Shown: positions 28,524-38,318 of the stretch, piece after piece
Numbering within the stretch: the first letter of the stretch is position 1
How the letters are laid out: each line of letters starts with the position of its first letter
Origin: Candidatus Bacteroides intestinavium
GTDB taxonomy: Bacteria; Bacteroidota; Bacteroidia; Bacteroidales; Bacteroidaceae
Assembly (NCBI GenBank): GCA_019118325.1
Contig: DWZE01000069.1
Span: forward strand, 1 to 64,000
Reading direction: 5' to 3'
Length of the DNA: 64,000 bases
The notes under the pieces: model-generated
What the model was told of the DNA's origin: nothing
What the model saw: the letters and a program-made list of their open reading frames with translations, nothing else
Database searches by the model: none
Program-made: the position numbers and the translations under genes

Positions 28524-30374
28524 ATGGCAAACGACATGATGGTCAAAGAACTGGACGAAGTGGTAGTACGGTTCTCGGGCGACTCCGGCGACGGAATGCA
28601 ACTCGCCGGCAACATCTTTTCTACAGTTTCGGCTACGGTGGGAAACGACATCAGCACCTTCCCCGACTATCCGGCAGACATCCGCGCCCCGCAAGGCTCG
28701 CTGACGGGAGTATCGGGCTTCCAGGTGCACATCGGCGCCCGCAAGGTCTATACGCCGGGTGACAAGTGCGACCTGCTGGTGGCCATGAACGCCGCTGCCC
28801 TGAAGACACAGTATAAGTTCGCCAAACCAAACGGGTGCATCATTATCGACACGGACGCCTTCCAGAAGTCGGATTTGGAGAAGGCTGCCTTTGCCACGGA
28901 CGACCCCATTGCCGAACTGGGCATCAAGCAAGAGCTGATCGCCGCCCCCATCACGAAGATGGTGAAGGACTGCCTGGCAGACACGGGCATGGACAACAAG
29001 GCGATGCTGAAGTGCCGCAACATGTTTGTCGTGGGCCTGGTGTGCTGGCTCTTCGACCGCGACCTGACCATCGCCGAGGTCTTCCTGCGCGAAAAGTTCG
29101 CCAAGAAGCCCGAGGTGGCCGAGGCCAACATCAAGGTGATTCATGCCGGATGGGACTACGGACATAACACGCATGCCTCCATAGCCCACTCCACCTGGCG
29201 CATCGAGAGCAAGGAGAAGGTGCCCGGACGCTACATGGACATCACGGGCAACAAGGCCACGGCCTACGGCTTCATCGCCGCCGCCGAAAAAGCCGGGTTG
29301 AAGCTGTTCCTCGGCTCTTATCCCATCACTCCCGCCACGGACGTGCTGCATGAGTTGTCCAAACACAAATCGCTGGGCGTCATGACCGTGCAATGCGAGG
29401 ACGAGATTTCGGGCTGCTCCACCGCCATCGGCGCTTCGTTTGCCGGGGCACTGGCCGTCACGTCCACCTCCGGCCCGGGCGTCTGCCTCAAGTCGGAAGC
29501 TATGAACCTGGCCGTCATCACGGAGTTGCCCCTGGTGGTATTGGACGTGCAGCGCGGCGGCCCTTCCACGGGTTTGCCCACCAAGTCCGAGCAGACGGAC
29601 CTGCTCCAGGCTCTCTTCGGACGCAACGGCGAAAGCCCCATGCCGGTCATTGCCGCTACTTCGCCTACGAATTGTTTTGATGCCGCCTACATGGCCAGCA
29701 AGATTGCCTTAGAGCACATGACGCCCGTCGTGCTGCTGACCGACGGCTATGTGGCCAACGGCTCCGGCTCTTGGCGTCTGCCCAAACTCGCTGAATATCC
29801 GGACATCAAGCCGCCCTACGTGAAGGAAGGCATGGAAGGACACTATGCCCCCTATCTCCGCAATGCCGAGACGGGCGTGCGCTATTGGGCCATCCCCGGA
29901 CAGAAGGGCTTCACCCACATCCTGGGCGGCCTGGAGAAGGACAGCTGGACGGGTGCCATCTCTACTGACCCGGAGAACCACAACCTGATGTGCCGCTTGC
30001 GTGCCGAGAAGGTGGCCAAGATTCCCGTGCCCGACGTCCGGGTGTATGGCTGTGCGGACGATGCCGACCTGCTCATCGTGGGTTTCGGCGGTACGTTCGG
30101 CCACTTGTATTCGGCCATGGACGAGCTGAACAAGGCCGGGCAGAAAGTCGCCCTGGCCCACTTCAGCTATATCAACCCCTTGCCCCGGAACACGGCCGAG
30201 GTGCTGAAGAAGTATCCCAAGGTGGTCGTGGCCGAACAGAACCTGGGCCAGTTTGCCGGCTACCTGCGCATGAAGGTGGACGGCTTCGTGCCCTACCAGT
30301 ACAACGAGGTCAAGGGTCAGCCGTTCGTGGTGAGCGAACTGGTGGCCGCTTTCACCCAAATCATCAACCAATAA
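28524..30374 (+). CDS. korA: 2-oxoglutarate/2-oxoacid:ferredoxin oxidoreductase subunit alpha
   Basis: VVRFSGDSGDGMQLAGNIFS; LKLFLGSYPITPATDVLHEL; SGPGVCLKSEAMNLAVITELPLVVLDVQRGGPSTGLPTKSEQTDLLQA. Confidence 0.92.
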   Translation: MANDMMVKELDEVVVRFSGDSGDGMQLAGNIFSTVSATVGNDISTFPDYPADIRAPQGSLTGVSGFQVHIGARKVYTPGDKCDLLVAMNAAALKTQYKFAKPNGCIIIDTDAFQKSDLEKAAFATDDPIAELGIKQELIAAPITKMVKDCLADTGMDNKAMLKCRNMFVVGLVCWLFDRDLTIAEVFLREKFAKKPEVAEANIKVIHAGWDYGHNTHASIAHSTWRIESKEKVPGRYMDITGNKATAYGFIAAAEKAGLKLFLGSYPITPATDVLHELSKHKSLGVMTVQCEDEISGCSTAIGASFAGALAVTSTSGPGVCLKSEAMNLAVITELPLVVLDVQRGGPSTGLPTKSEQTDLLQALFGRNGESPMPVIAATSPTNCFDAAYMASKIALEHMTPVVLLTDGYVANGSGSWRLPKLAEYPDIKPPYVKEGMEGHYAPYLRNAETGVRYWAIPGQKGFTHILGGLEKDSWTGAISTDPENHNLMCRLRAEKVAKIPVPDVRVYGCADDADLLIVGFGGTFGHLYSAMDELNKAGQKVALAHFSYINPLPRNTAEVLKKYPKVVVAEQNLGQFAGYLRMKVDGFVPYQYNEVKGQPFVVSELVAAFTQIINQ

Positions 30375-30389
30375 TCAGGAGGACAAATC

Positions 30390-31406
30390 ATGGACAACAA
30401 CAATACTACCTTTACTGCAAAAGATTTTAAGAAAGGACAACCCCGCTGGTGTCCCGGTTGCGGCGACCACTTCTTCCTCGCCTCCCTGCACAAGGCCATG
30501 GCCGAGCTGGGCATCGCCCCGTGGCAGACGGCTGTCATCTCCGGCATCGGCTGCTCCAGCCGCTTGCCATACTACATGAACACCTACGCCATGCAGACCA
30601 TACACGGCCGTGCCGCCGCCATCTCGACGGGTGCCAAGGTGGCCAATCCCGCCCTGACTGTCTGGCAGATTTCGGGCGACGGAGACGGGCTGGCCATCGG
30701 TGGCAACCACTTCATCCACGCCGTGCGGCGCAACATTGACATCAACATGATTTTGCTGAACAACCGCATCTACGGCCTGACCAAGGGACAATATTCGCCC
30801 ACGTCGCCCCGCGGGTTTGTCAGCAAGTCATCGCCTTACGGCACGGTGGAAGACCCCTTCCATCCGGCAGAGCTGTGCTTCGGCGCACGCGGACGCTTCT
30901 TTGCCCGCGCCGTGGCCACGGACGCACAAGGCACGGTGGATATCCTGAAGGCCGCCGCCCGGCACAAGGGCGCCTCGGTGTGCGAAATCCTCCAGAACTG
31001 CGTCATCTTCAACAACGGCACGCACGACTCTGTATATAATAAGGAGGGACGCGCCAAGAACGCCATCTATCTGGAGCACGGCAAACCGATGCTCTTCGGC
31101 GAAAACCACGAATACGGTCTGGCGCAGGAAGGTTTCGGGTTGAAGGTGGTAAAACTTGGCGAAAACGGCATCACCGAGAAGGATATCCTCATCCACGACG
31201 CGCACTGCATGGACAATACCCTGCAACTGAAGCTGGCGTTGATGGAGGGTCCCGACTTCCCCATTGCCCTGGGCGTCATCCGCGATGTGGACGAGCCGAC
31301 CTACGATGAGGCCGTACATGCGCAGATCGAGGAAGTCAGCGCCAAGAAAAGCTACCATAACTTCGAGGAACTGCTGATGACCAACGATACGTGGGAGGTG
31401 AAATAA
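30390..31406 (+). CDS. korB: 2-oxoglutarate/2-oxoacid:ferredoxin oxidoreductase subunit beta
   Basis: RWCPGCGDHFFLASLHKAMAELG; GIGCSSRLPYYMNTYAMQTIHGRA; ISGDGDGLAIGGNHFIHAVRRNIDINMILLNNRIYGLTKGQYSPTS. Confidence 0.93.
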   Translation: MDNNNTTFTAKDFKKGQPRWCPGCGDHFFLASLHKAMAELGIAPWQTAVISGIGCSSRLPYYMNTYAMQTIHGRAAAISTGAKVANPALTVWQISGDGDGLAIGGNHFIHAVRRNIDINMILLNNRIYGLTKGQYSPTSPRGFVSKSSPYGTVEDPFHPAELCFGARGRFFARAVATDAQGTVDILKAAARHKGASVCEILQNCVIFNNGTHDSVYNKEGRAKNAIYLEHGKPMLFGENHEYGLAQEGFGLKVVKLGENGITEKDILIHDAHCMDNTLQLKLALMEGPDFPIALGVIRDVDEPTYDEAVHAQIEEVSAKKSYHNFEELLMTNDTWEVK

Positions 31407-31440
31407 TTCCCCTACCCGCCCCGGCAGCGACAATTCATCC

Positions 31441-31514
31441 GTCCACCCCGGGCAGAACGCTCGTCCCGAGGCGGACGGATGCTTCGTCCACTCTGGACAT
31501 GTCACCCGTCCAAC
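31441..31514. repeat. 22-bp-period GTCC array (left of the glycan block)
   Basis: GTCC at 31441, 31463, 31486, 31508 (22, 23, 22 bp); closely matches the reverse complement of 36.42-36.49 kb. Confidence 0.75.
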
Positions 31515-31577
31515 CGCAAACGGATATTAACAATTTGAGTAACTTGCATATGTATGTAACAATCATATTCCTTTCCC

Positions 31578-32696
31578 ATGCAGCACAAAGCATACGACTA
31601 CCTCATCATCGGCGCCGGTCTCTTCGGTGCCGTGTTCGCCCATGAAGCCCGCCGGGCCGGAAAACGGTGCCTCGTGGTGGATAAGCGTGCGCACCGCGGC
31701 GGCAACCTCTATTGCGAAGATGTGGATGGCATCCACGTGCATAAGTATGGTGCCCATATCTTTCACACCGACAACAAGGATGTGTGGCAGTACGTCAACC
31801 GGTTCGTCGAGTTCAACCGCTACACCAACTCCCCCGTAGCCCGCTACGGCGACCGCCTGTACAACCTGCCTTTCAACATGAGCACTTTCTATCAGTTGTG
31901 GGGAGTAACCACGCCCGCCGAAGCACAAGCCAAACTCGATGAACAACGAGCGGAATACGCCCTCATCGCCGAACCTGCCAACCTGGAAGAACAAGCTTTG
32001 AAACTCTGCGGACGGGACATCTACGAACGCCTCATCAAGGGATACACCGAAAAGCAATGGGGGCGCGCGGCCACCGAACTGCCCGCCTTCATCATCCGCC
32101 GCCTGCCTTTCCGCTTCACCTTCGACAACAACTACTTCAACGATGCTTACCAAGGCATCCCCATCGGCGGCTACAACCGGCTGATCGATGTCCTGCTGGA
32201 AGGCTCGGAAGTCCGTCTAGACACGGACTATTTCCGGCACAAAGACGAACTGGACGCCCTGGCCGCACGAACACTCTTCACGGGTTGCATTGACGAATTT
32301 TTCAGCTACCGGCTCGGACGTTTGGAGTATCGCAGCCTTCACTTTGAGGAACAGCGGCTATACAACACGGACAACTTCCAAGGCAATGCCGTAGTAAACT
32401 ACACGGAACGTGCCGTGCCTTACACCCGCATCATCGAACACAAACACTTCGAATTCGGCCGCCAGCCGCACACCGTCATCACCTACGAATATCCCGACCG
32501 CTTCGGCCCGGGCAAGGAACCTTACTATCCGGTGAATGACGAACGGAACAGCCGCCTTTATGCCGACTATCGGGAAATGGCCGCCACGTTGCCCAACGTC
32601 CTGTTCGGCGGAAGGCTGGGACAATATACCTATGCCGACATGGACGACACGGTGGCGGCGGCGCTACAGCTTGCACGGGAGATATTCGGACAATAA
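31578..32696 (+). CDS. glf: UDP-galactopyranose mutase
   Basis: YDYLIIGAGLFGAVFAHEARRAGKRCLVVDKRAHRGGNLYCEDVDGIHVHKYGAHIFHTDNKDVW. Confidence 0.96.
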   Translation: MQHKAYDYLIIGAGLFGAVFAHEARRAGKRCLVVDKRAHRGGNLYCEDVDGIHVHKYGAHIFHTDNKDVWQYVNRFVEFNRYTNSPVARYGDRLYNLPFNMSTFYQLWGVTTPAEAQAKLDEQRAEYALIAEPANLEEQALKLCGRDIYERLIKGYTEKQWGRAATELPAFIIRRLPFRFTFDNNYFNDAYQGIPIGGYNRLIDVLLEGSEVRLDTDYFRHKDELDALAARTLFTGCIDEFFSYRLGRLEYRSLHFEEQRLYNTDNFQGNAVVNYTERAVPYTRIIEHKHFEFGRQPHTVITYEYPDRFGPGKEPYYPVNDERNSRLYADYREMAATLPNVLFGGRLGQYTYADMDDTVAAALQLAREIFGQ

Positions 32697-32720
32697 CTTG
32701 CCTGTTCAGTGAAAAAAGAA

Positions 32721-32728
32721 TACCTTTG
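32721..32728 (+). promoter_or_regulatory. Bacteroidetes -7 box (TAnnTTTG) upstream of the 32756 ORF
   Basis: tacctttg about 28 nt before ATG. Confidence 0.5.
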
Positions 32729-32755
32729 TAGCCATTCATGCATTAGCTATCAACT

Positions 32756-33472
32756 ATGGACAGCCTTCACATCCTTACACCTGTAAAAGATTCAATAGAC
32801 CTGACGCTGGACACCATCCGTGCTATCTGCGGGTCAACCATCACCGTAACCTGCCAATATACGGTGTACAACGACTTCAGCACCGCCGAGAACACCGCCC
32901 GGCTGGAGGAAGCAGCCCGCCAATACGGCTTCCGTCTGGTCAACCTGGCGGACGTGACCGACCACCCCTCGCCCAACTATCTGCTGGTGCTGCAAATGGC
33001 CCAGCAGGAAGCTCTCCGGGCCAATGCCGGCCTGCTCATTGTAGAATCGGACGTGGTGGTAAAACCCGATACCCTGCAAGCCCTTTTCGACGGGGCCGGA
33101 CGGCAAGAGAAATGCGCCATCGCCGCCGCCGTCACGGTGGATGAAACAGGCGCCATCAATTATCCCTACCTCCATGCCAAAGGACACGAGGGTACTGTCT
33201 ACCCCGAACGGAAACATTGCAGCTTCTGCTGCTCCCTGCTGACGCCGGAGTTCCTGCGCGCCTTCGACTTCCGCGAACTGGACGCTTCGAAGAACTGGTT
33301 CGATGTCACCCTATCGCATGAGGCACTGAAGGCCGGATTCCGCAACTACGTCTTCGCCAACCTGCCCGTATGGCACCGCCCGCACGGTAGCCGGCCCTGG
33401 AAACAGCTGAAGTACAAGAATCCCCTGAAGTATTACTGGTTGAAATACACCAAAGGTTTGGACAAAATCTAA
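32756..33472 (+). CDS. Family 2-like glycosyltransferase
   Basis: HILTPVKDSIDLTLDTIRAI...QEALRANAGLLIVESDVVVKPDTLQALFD. Confidence 0.7.
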   Translation: MDSLHILTPVKDSIDLTLDTIRAICGSTITVTCQYTVYNDFSTAENTARLEEAARQYGFRLVNLADVTDHPSPNYLLVLQMAQQEALRANAGLLIVESDVVVKPDTLQALFDGAGRQEKCAIAAAVTVDETGAINYPYLHAKGHEGTVYPERKHCSFCCSLLTPEFLRAFDFRELDASKNWFDVTLSHEALKAGFRNYVFANLPVWHRPHGSRPWKQLKYKNPLKYYWLKYTKGLDKI

Positions 33473-33477
33473 CGCGT

Positions 33478-34251
33478 ATGGGACTGCTTAACCATCGGAC
33501 ACTGGTGCTCCACCCGGACTATACCGAACTGGCGGACTTCCTGCAAAGCCTGCCGGAGCGTTTCGCCCGGGGCGAGGGCACGCTCATTCACAACGGGCGC
33601 AACCAACTGCGGCGCATCACCTGCCAAGGCACGGACTATGTGGCCAAGTCCTTCCGGCGCCCCAACTTCATCAACCGCTTCGTCTACGGCATTTTCCGCC
33701 CGTCCAAGGCCAAGCGTTCGTATGACCACGCAAGGATGTTCCAGGCCATCGGGGTCGGCACCCCCCAGCCGGTGGGCTACCTGAACATCCGCCGGGGACT
33801 GCTGTTCGACCGCAGCTACTACGTCACCCTGGCCTCCACCTGCCCCTACCGCTACGAAGACCTGTTCCATAGGCAATTCGATTATGAGGACGAAGTGCTG
33901 CGGGCCGTCGGCCATGTAACCGCCATCCTGCACAACCACGGTTATGCCCACAAGGATTATGGACGGGCCAATATCCTGTTCGGGCGGACCCCCCAAGGCA
34001 TCCGCCTGGACATCGTGGACCTGAACCGCCTGGCGGTCGGCCCGCTGGACATGAAAGCCGGCTGCAAGAACTTGGAACGCCTGCCCGCCACACCCGCCAT
34101 GCACCGTATTATCGCCACGGAGTATGCCCGTGTCCGCGGTTTCGACCCCGAAGCGTGCTACCGCCTGATGGTGGCCTACCGCAGCACCCAGCCCGGCAAA
34201 GAACCCCAGGAGATTGACGCATTACGAAACTTCAACATCCCCAAGCCATGA
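33478..34251 (+). CDS. Lipopolysaccharide kinase (InaA/Kdo-kinase family)
   Basis: ILHNHGYAHKDYGRANILFGRTPQGIRLDIVDLNRLAVGPLDMKAGCKNLERL. Confidence 0.8.
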   Translation: MGLLNHRTLVLHPDYTELADFLQSLPERFARGEGTLIHNGRNQLRRITCQGTDYVAKSFRRPNFINRFVYGIFRPSKAKRSYDHARMFQAIGVGTPQPVGYLNIRRGLLFDRSYYVTLASTCPYRYEDLFHRQFDYEDEVLRAVGHVTAILHNHGYAHKDYGRANILFGRTPQGIRLDIVDLNRLAVGPLDMKAGCKNLERLPATPAMHRIIATEYARVRGFDPEACYRLMVAYRSTQPGKEPQEIDALRNFNIPKP

Positions 34252-35159
34252 AAATCATCGCAGTAGTAGTGACCTACAACCGGCTGGAACTGCTGAAACG
34301 CACCATCAGCTGCCTCCAGGGGCAAAGCCGCCCGCTGGACGAGCTCCTCGTCGTGAACAACGGCAGCACGGACGGCACATCCGACTGGCTGGACACGCAG
34401 CAGGGACTCCACGCCATCACCCAGACCAACACCGGCGGCTCCGGCGGCTTCCACACCGGCATCCGCGCGGCTTTTCTCCGCCAAGCGGACTGGATCTGGT
34501 GCATGGACGATGACGTTTTTCCCCGCGCCGATTGCCTGGAACGCCTGTTGCGGCACACGGACGACGCCCCCCGCACCGGCATCCTGGCCCCGCGCCGCCT
34601 GTTGGAGGGACGCATCTTCACCAACGACTTCCGGGCGCTGAACCTGACCAACCCCTTCGCCTCAATGTACCAAAAGAAGTTGAAAGGGCAGGCTGTGGAT
34701 GCCCCCACAGACATCTGCGGCACAGCCTTCGAGGGCCTCTGCATCAGCAAGGAATGCGTGGCGGAAATCGGCCTGCCCAACCGCGACCTCTTCATCTTCT
34801 GTGACGACACGGACTACTGCATACGTGCCGTGCTGGCCCGCTACCGCATCCGCTACATCCCCGACGCCCTGATGGACAAACAACGATTCTTCACACAATG
34901 CAGCTGGAGCGAACGGCAGCACCAGAAGAAATGGAAACGCTTCTACCAAGTGCGCAACGCCACCTACCTGAACCACCGCTACGGGCGCAACTGGGCCGTC
35001 CGGTACCTGCGCGGCCTCAACGGCGCGCTAGGCTACATACTCATCGTCCTGCTGACCGCCCCGTTCACGAAGGCCTACCGATGGGGCGACATCCGGCGGT
35101 TCTGGAAGGCCTACCGCGACGGCGTGCAAGAGAGACTGGGAAACATGTCAATGACATAA
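34248..35159 (+). CDS. GT2 glycosyltransferase, galactofuranosyltransferase (GlfT)-like
   Basis: VVVTYNRLELLKRTISCLQGQ...NTGGSGGFHTGIRAAF...WIWCMDDDVFPRADCLERLL. Confidence 0.8.
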   Translation: MKIIAVVVTYNRLELLKRTISCLQGQSRPLDELLVVNNGSTDGTSDWLDTQQGLHAITQTNTGGSGGFHTGIRAAFLRQADWIWCMDDDVFPRADCLERLLRHTDDAPRTGILAPRRLLEGRIFTNDFRALNLTNPFASMYQKKLKGQAVDAPTDICGTAFEGLCISKECVAEIGLPNRDLFIFCDDTDYCIRAVLARYRIRYIPDALMDKQRFFTQCSWSERQHQKKWKRFYQVRNATYLNHRYGRNWAVRYLRGLNGALGYILIVLLTAPFTKAYRWGDIRRFWKAYRDGVQERLGNMSMT

Positions 35160-35171
35160 ACAAGAATACCA

Positions 35172-36125
35172 ATGAAAATAAACTGCGTAGTCGTAACCTA
35201 CAATAGACTCAGCCTGCTGAAAGAATGCCTGGCCGCACTGGAGAGCCAGACATATGCCCCCAACCAAATCGTCATCATAGACAACTGCTCCACGGACGGG
35301 ACAGAAGCCTTCCTGAGAGGACTGCCGGAGGGTAAATACTACGTCGTACGGACGGAGCGGAACTTGGGCGGCGCCGGCGGTTTCTCCTTGGGACTGAAGA
35401 CGGCCGTAGCTGCGGGGTGCGACTTTGCGTGGCTGATGGATGACGACACCATCCCCGAACCAACCGCGTTAGAAGAGCTGGTGAAGGTGGCCTCCGCAGA
35501 CCCCGGGGCTGGCTTTGTCTGCAGCCGGGTTGACTGGACGGACGGCATGCCGCACGTCATGAACAAAGCCGCACTGATATGCGACAAACGAGGCAACCCG
35601 CTGCCGCTGCAAGAAGCCGGCCAGCCGGCCAGCCGTTGCCGCCTCTGCTCCTTTGTGTCCGTACTGGTCAATGCGGATGCCGTCCGCAAGGTGGGACTTC
35701 CCGTCAAGGAGTTCTTCATCTGGTGCGACGATATTGAATATACCCTGCGCATCTCCGATGCCGGCTATCCCTGCTATTTCGCCCCGCAGAGCGTGGCAGT
35801 GCACAAGACCGCATCAAATTACTCGCCTGCCATCCATGAGGTACCGGCCTCTCTTGCCTGGAGGTTTTATTACCAAGCCCGGAACCGTTGCTACATGAAA
35901 CGCCGGAAAACGAGGAACAAACTGATTTTCTTCGTGTCCGTCTGGAATATGTATAGGATCTACAAGCAACGCATCCGGCGCAGAAAAGACAAGGCGGAAC
36001 AGAAGGCCTTCCTGGATGCTGTCAGAAGAGGTTGCAAGGATGGGCTTACGTTTTGTCCTGAGATAGAGTACCTGCCGCCTCTTAATGAGCACGACTGCCC
36101 TGAAACGGCCCTTGAAAAGGCGTGA
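35172..36125 (+). CDS. GT2 glycosyltransferase, galactofuranosyltransferase (GlfT)-like, paralog of the preceding gene
   Basis: CVVVTYNRLSLLKECLAALESQ...NLGGAGGFSLGLKTAV...FAWLMDDDTIPEPTALEELV. Confidence 0.8.
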   Translation: MKINCVVVTYNRLSLLKECLAALESQTYAPNQIVIIDNCSTDGTEAFLRGLPEGKYYVVRTERNLGGAGGFSLGLKTAVAAGCDFAWLMDDDTIPEPTALEELVKVASADPGAGFVCSRVDWTDGMPHVMNKAALICDKRGNPLPLQEAGQPASRCRLCSFVSVLVNADAVRKVGLPVKEFFIWCDDIEYTLRISDAGYPCYFAPQSVAVHKTASNYSPAIHEVPASLAWRFYYQARNRCYMKRRKTRNKLIFFVSVWNMYRIYKQRIRRRKDKAEQKAFLDAVRRGCKDGLTFCPEIEYLPPLNEHDCPETALEKA

Positions 36126-36370
36126 CAAAGTTAACGGACGACATGATCGCCCTCGCCGAACCCTCGCGCCTGATCATCCTCATACCCGCCGACCTGGACG
36201 ACGGCGAATACACGCTGACCGTCACCACCCAGTACAAGGGAACCAGCAATGACTACTTCAAGACACCCCGCAGCACCTCGCAGACCATCTATGTCGGCGG
36301 CGCGCCCCAGACACCCGGCACCGGAAGTGGCGGAGGTGCGGGCGAAAGCGAAGAAGGCTCGTTTGGGTAA
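36122..36370 (+). pseudogene. C-terminal remnant resembling a DUF4469-type (Ig-like) domain; GTG start overlapping the upstream GT stop
   Basis: 82 aa VTKLTDDMIALAEPSRLIILIPADLDDGEYTLTVTTQYKGTSNDYFKTPRSTSQTIYVGG followed by a Gly/Ser/Glu tail. Confidence 0.5.
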
Positions 36371-36419
36371 TTAATATTTTGAAACACCTATAGATTTTTA
36401 TTGACGATTATTCACTGTT

Positions 36420-36489
36420 GGACGGGTGACCCGTCCAGGGTGGACATACGGAAAGTCCACCCCGGACGAGCATTCCTCGCAGGGTGGAC
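36420..36489. repeat. 22-bp-period GGAC array (right of the glycan block), inverted relative to 31.44 kb
   Basis: GGAC at 36420, 36442, 36464, 36486. Confidence 0.75.
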
Positions 36490-36516
36490 TTGCTTTTTGT
36501 CCGGCTCAAAAGGTAT

Positions 36517-37440
36517 TCACAGCTCTTCCATCCGCACATACTTGGGCCGGCGCAGCCCCAGCCGGAACGGCAGCAAGCGGAAAAAGCGCTTAAAGCGCAT
36601 CAAGGGGTTATGCAACACGCGTTGCCCGCGCCAAGGTGTCAGATCCTGATACTTGAAGTAAACGTCACGCAGGGGGTGCTGGCTGTCATACTCCCACGGC
36701 TTGCGGTTGGTGAAGTGCAGAATGACGGGATGCAGCAGCACCTGCGCGAAGCGGGCCCGCCACGCCTCGTCCATTCGGCGCGGACGGCGATAGAAGGCAT
36801 CCTGCACATTCCACTTCAAGCCAACCAGCCGCTTGTGGGCGTGGAGGACGCTGTTCAGCAGGTCCTGGTCGTTGAAGAGGATACGCTCGGGATAACGGCG
36901 GTAATAATCGATGCAGGCCCGGGCCACGCCGTGTCGCCGCCAATAGTCCAGGTTGATGAGCAGGACGCCCGCGTTGAAGTAAGAATCCTCCATGGGATAC
37001 TGCAACGTCTCATACCTGGCAGCCTCGCGGCAGCCCATGTCCTCGACGGCGGCCACAGCCACATCGTCCAACGGCGTGTCCCACAGCGGGCGGATATCCC
37101 CTGTCACCACGATGTCACAGTCCAGGTAGAGCAGGCGGTCCACCCCGGCGGGCAGCAGCTCGGAGAGGATGCACCGGTAATACGTGGCCATCGAGATGCG
37201 CCGGCTGAACTTACGGATGGTGAAGCCCTCCAACAGGGAGGGGTCTGGCTCGTAGAAGGCGACACGGCTGCCATAGCGGGCGGCCAAGCCTGTCAGGACA
37301 GTCTGTTCCTTGGCCGTCAGCCCGCGGGCCAGGATGTGCACGGTGAATGTTTCTGCGCGGTTGTTCTCGAACAGCGAAACGAGCGTCACGGCACAGTGGC
37401 GAACATAGTTGGAATCAATGTTGCAAGCGATATGTATCAT
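36517..37440 (-). CDS. Family 8 glycosyltransferase
   Basis: IHIACNIDSNYVRHCAVTLVSLFENN...VDRLLYLDCDIVVTGDIRPLWDTPL...ILFNDQDLLNSVL. Confidence 0.9.
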   Translation of the reverse strand: MIHIACNIDSNYVRHCAVTLVSLFENNRAETFTVHILARGLTAKEQTVLTGLAARYGSRVAFYEPDPSLLEGFTIRKFSRRISMATYYRCILSELLPAGVDRLLYLDCDIVVTGDIRPLWDTPLDDVAVAAVEDMGCREAARYETLQYPMEDSYFNAGVLLINLDYWRRHGVARACIDYYRRYPERILFNDQDLLNSVLHAHKRLVGLKWNVQDAFYRRPRRMDEAWRARFAQVLLHPVILHFTNRKPWEYDSQHPLRDVYFKYQDLTPWRGQRVLHNPLMRFKRFFRLLPFRLGLRRPKYVRMEEL

Positions 37441-37475
37441 ATTTCCAGTTTTTGATTATCCTTAATCTCTGTATC

Positions 37476-38261
37476 TCAAATTCCCGGTATGAACCTCCGC
37501 CAAAAGGCCACGCGGCTCTTGTGCCTGTAACCGTGGCACCCCATGGGAAGCTGCCGCCCGTTCAGCCGCCAGCAGACACGGGGCTTGAGGTCAAAGGCGA
37601 ACCGAAGGGCCGTTTCCACGGCAGGCGTCTTCAACTCTCCGGGAACCAAGGCCCAGAAAATATCCTCATTATGCATGGTGTCTGCCCGACTGTTGAAGTC
37701 GTCAATCTCACGGGCATAGCGCAGACAGGCGTCGCGGAAAGCCGAAACACGGCGCAGGCACAACCCGCCGTTACCTATCCTGCCGTACATCTGCTGGCGC
37801 GAGATGCCGCAAGCGGGCATGCACAACCGGCGCTTCAATGCCAGCCACTGCTTCAGCGGGAAATGCCGGTAGCGCGGGCGCAAAGGCCACGGAGCCGCCA
37901 CCAGGTCGTAGCCCGCCCGGCACCAATCAGCCAACTCATCGCGGAAAAGCCAGGCGTCCGTGTGGCAAATCAGGATATACTCCGTATCTGCGAACAAGGC
38001 ATAGAAATCCGCAGACATCATCATCTCGTTGTAGCCTGCAATGCCACGCCGAGTCCCCAGCCAGTCGCCAGAGACGCTCATCACCTCCGCCCGGGGATAC
38101 CGGCGGGCAATGGCCGACAGGTCAAGTCCCTCGGGCTTGAGGAACACAACAGGATGGATGTCCAGGACACGCATATTGTTCGCTAATGCCTCGCTCTCCC
38201 ACCGGTCCAATGTCTCTCTGTAAAACGGTACAACGACCTTGACCATAGCACTCATATACAT
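37476..38261 (-). CDS. DUF5672-like putative glycosyltransferase
   Basis: YILICHTDAWLFRDELADWCRAGYDLVAAPWPLRPR...GNGGLCLRRVSAF...NEDIFWALVPGEL. Confidence 0.7.
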   Translation of the reverse strand: MYMSAMVKVVVPFYRETLDRWESEALANNMRVLDIHPVVFLKPEGLDLSAIARRYPRAEVMSVSGDWLGTRRGIAGYNEMMMSADFYALFADTEYILICHTDAWLFRDELADWCRAGYDLVAAPWPLRPRYRHFPLKQWLALKRRLCMPACGISRQQMYGRIGNGGLCLRRVSAFRDACLRYAREIDDFNSRADTMHNEDIFWALVPGELKTPAVETALRFAFDLKPRVCWRLNGRQLPMGCHGYRHKSRVAFWRRFIPGI

Positions 38262-38281
38262 TCTTTATCCTTTGATGCCTG

Positions 38282-38289
38282 CAAAGGTA
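38282..38289 (-). promoter_or_regulatory. -7 box for the 37476-38261 gene (divergent)
   Basis: caaaggta = TACCTTTG on the minus strand, 21 nt upstream of the start. Confidence 0.5.
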
Positions 38290-38310
38290 TGGATTATAGG
38301 ATAAAAACAC

Positions 38311-38318
38311 TACCTTTG
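38311..38318 (+). promoter_or_regulatory. -7 box for the GT90-like gene
   Basis: tacctttg on the plus strand, about 43 nt before ATG. Confidence 0.5.
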
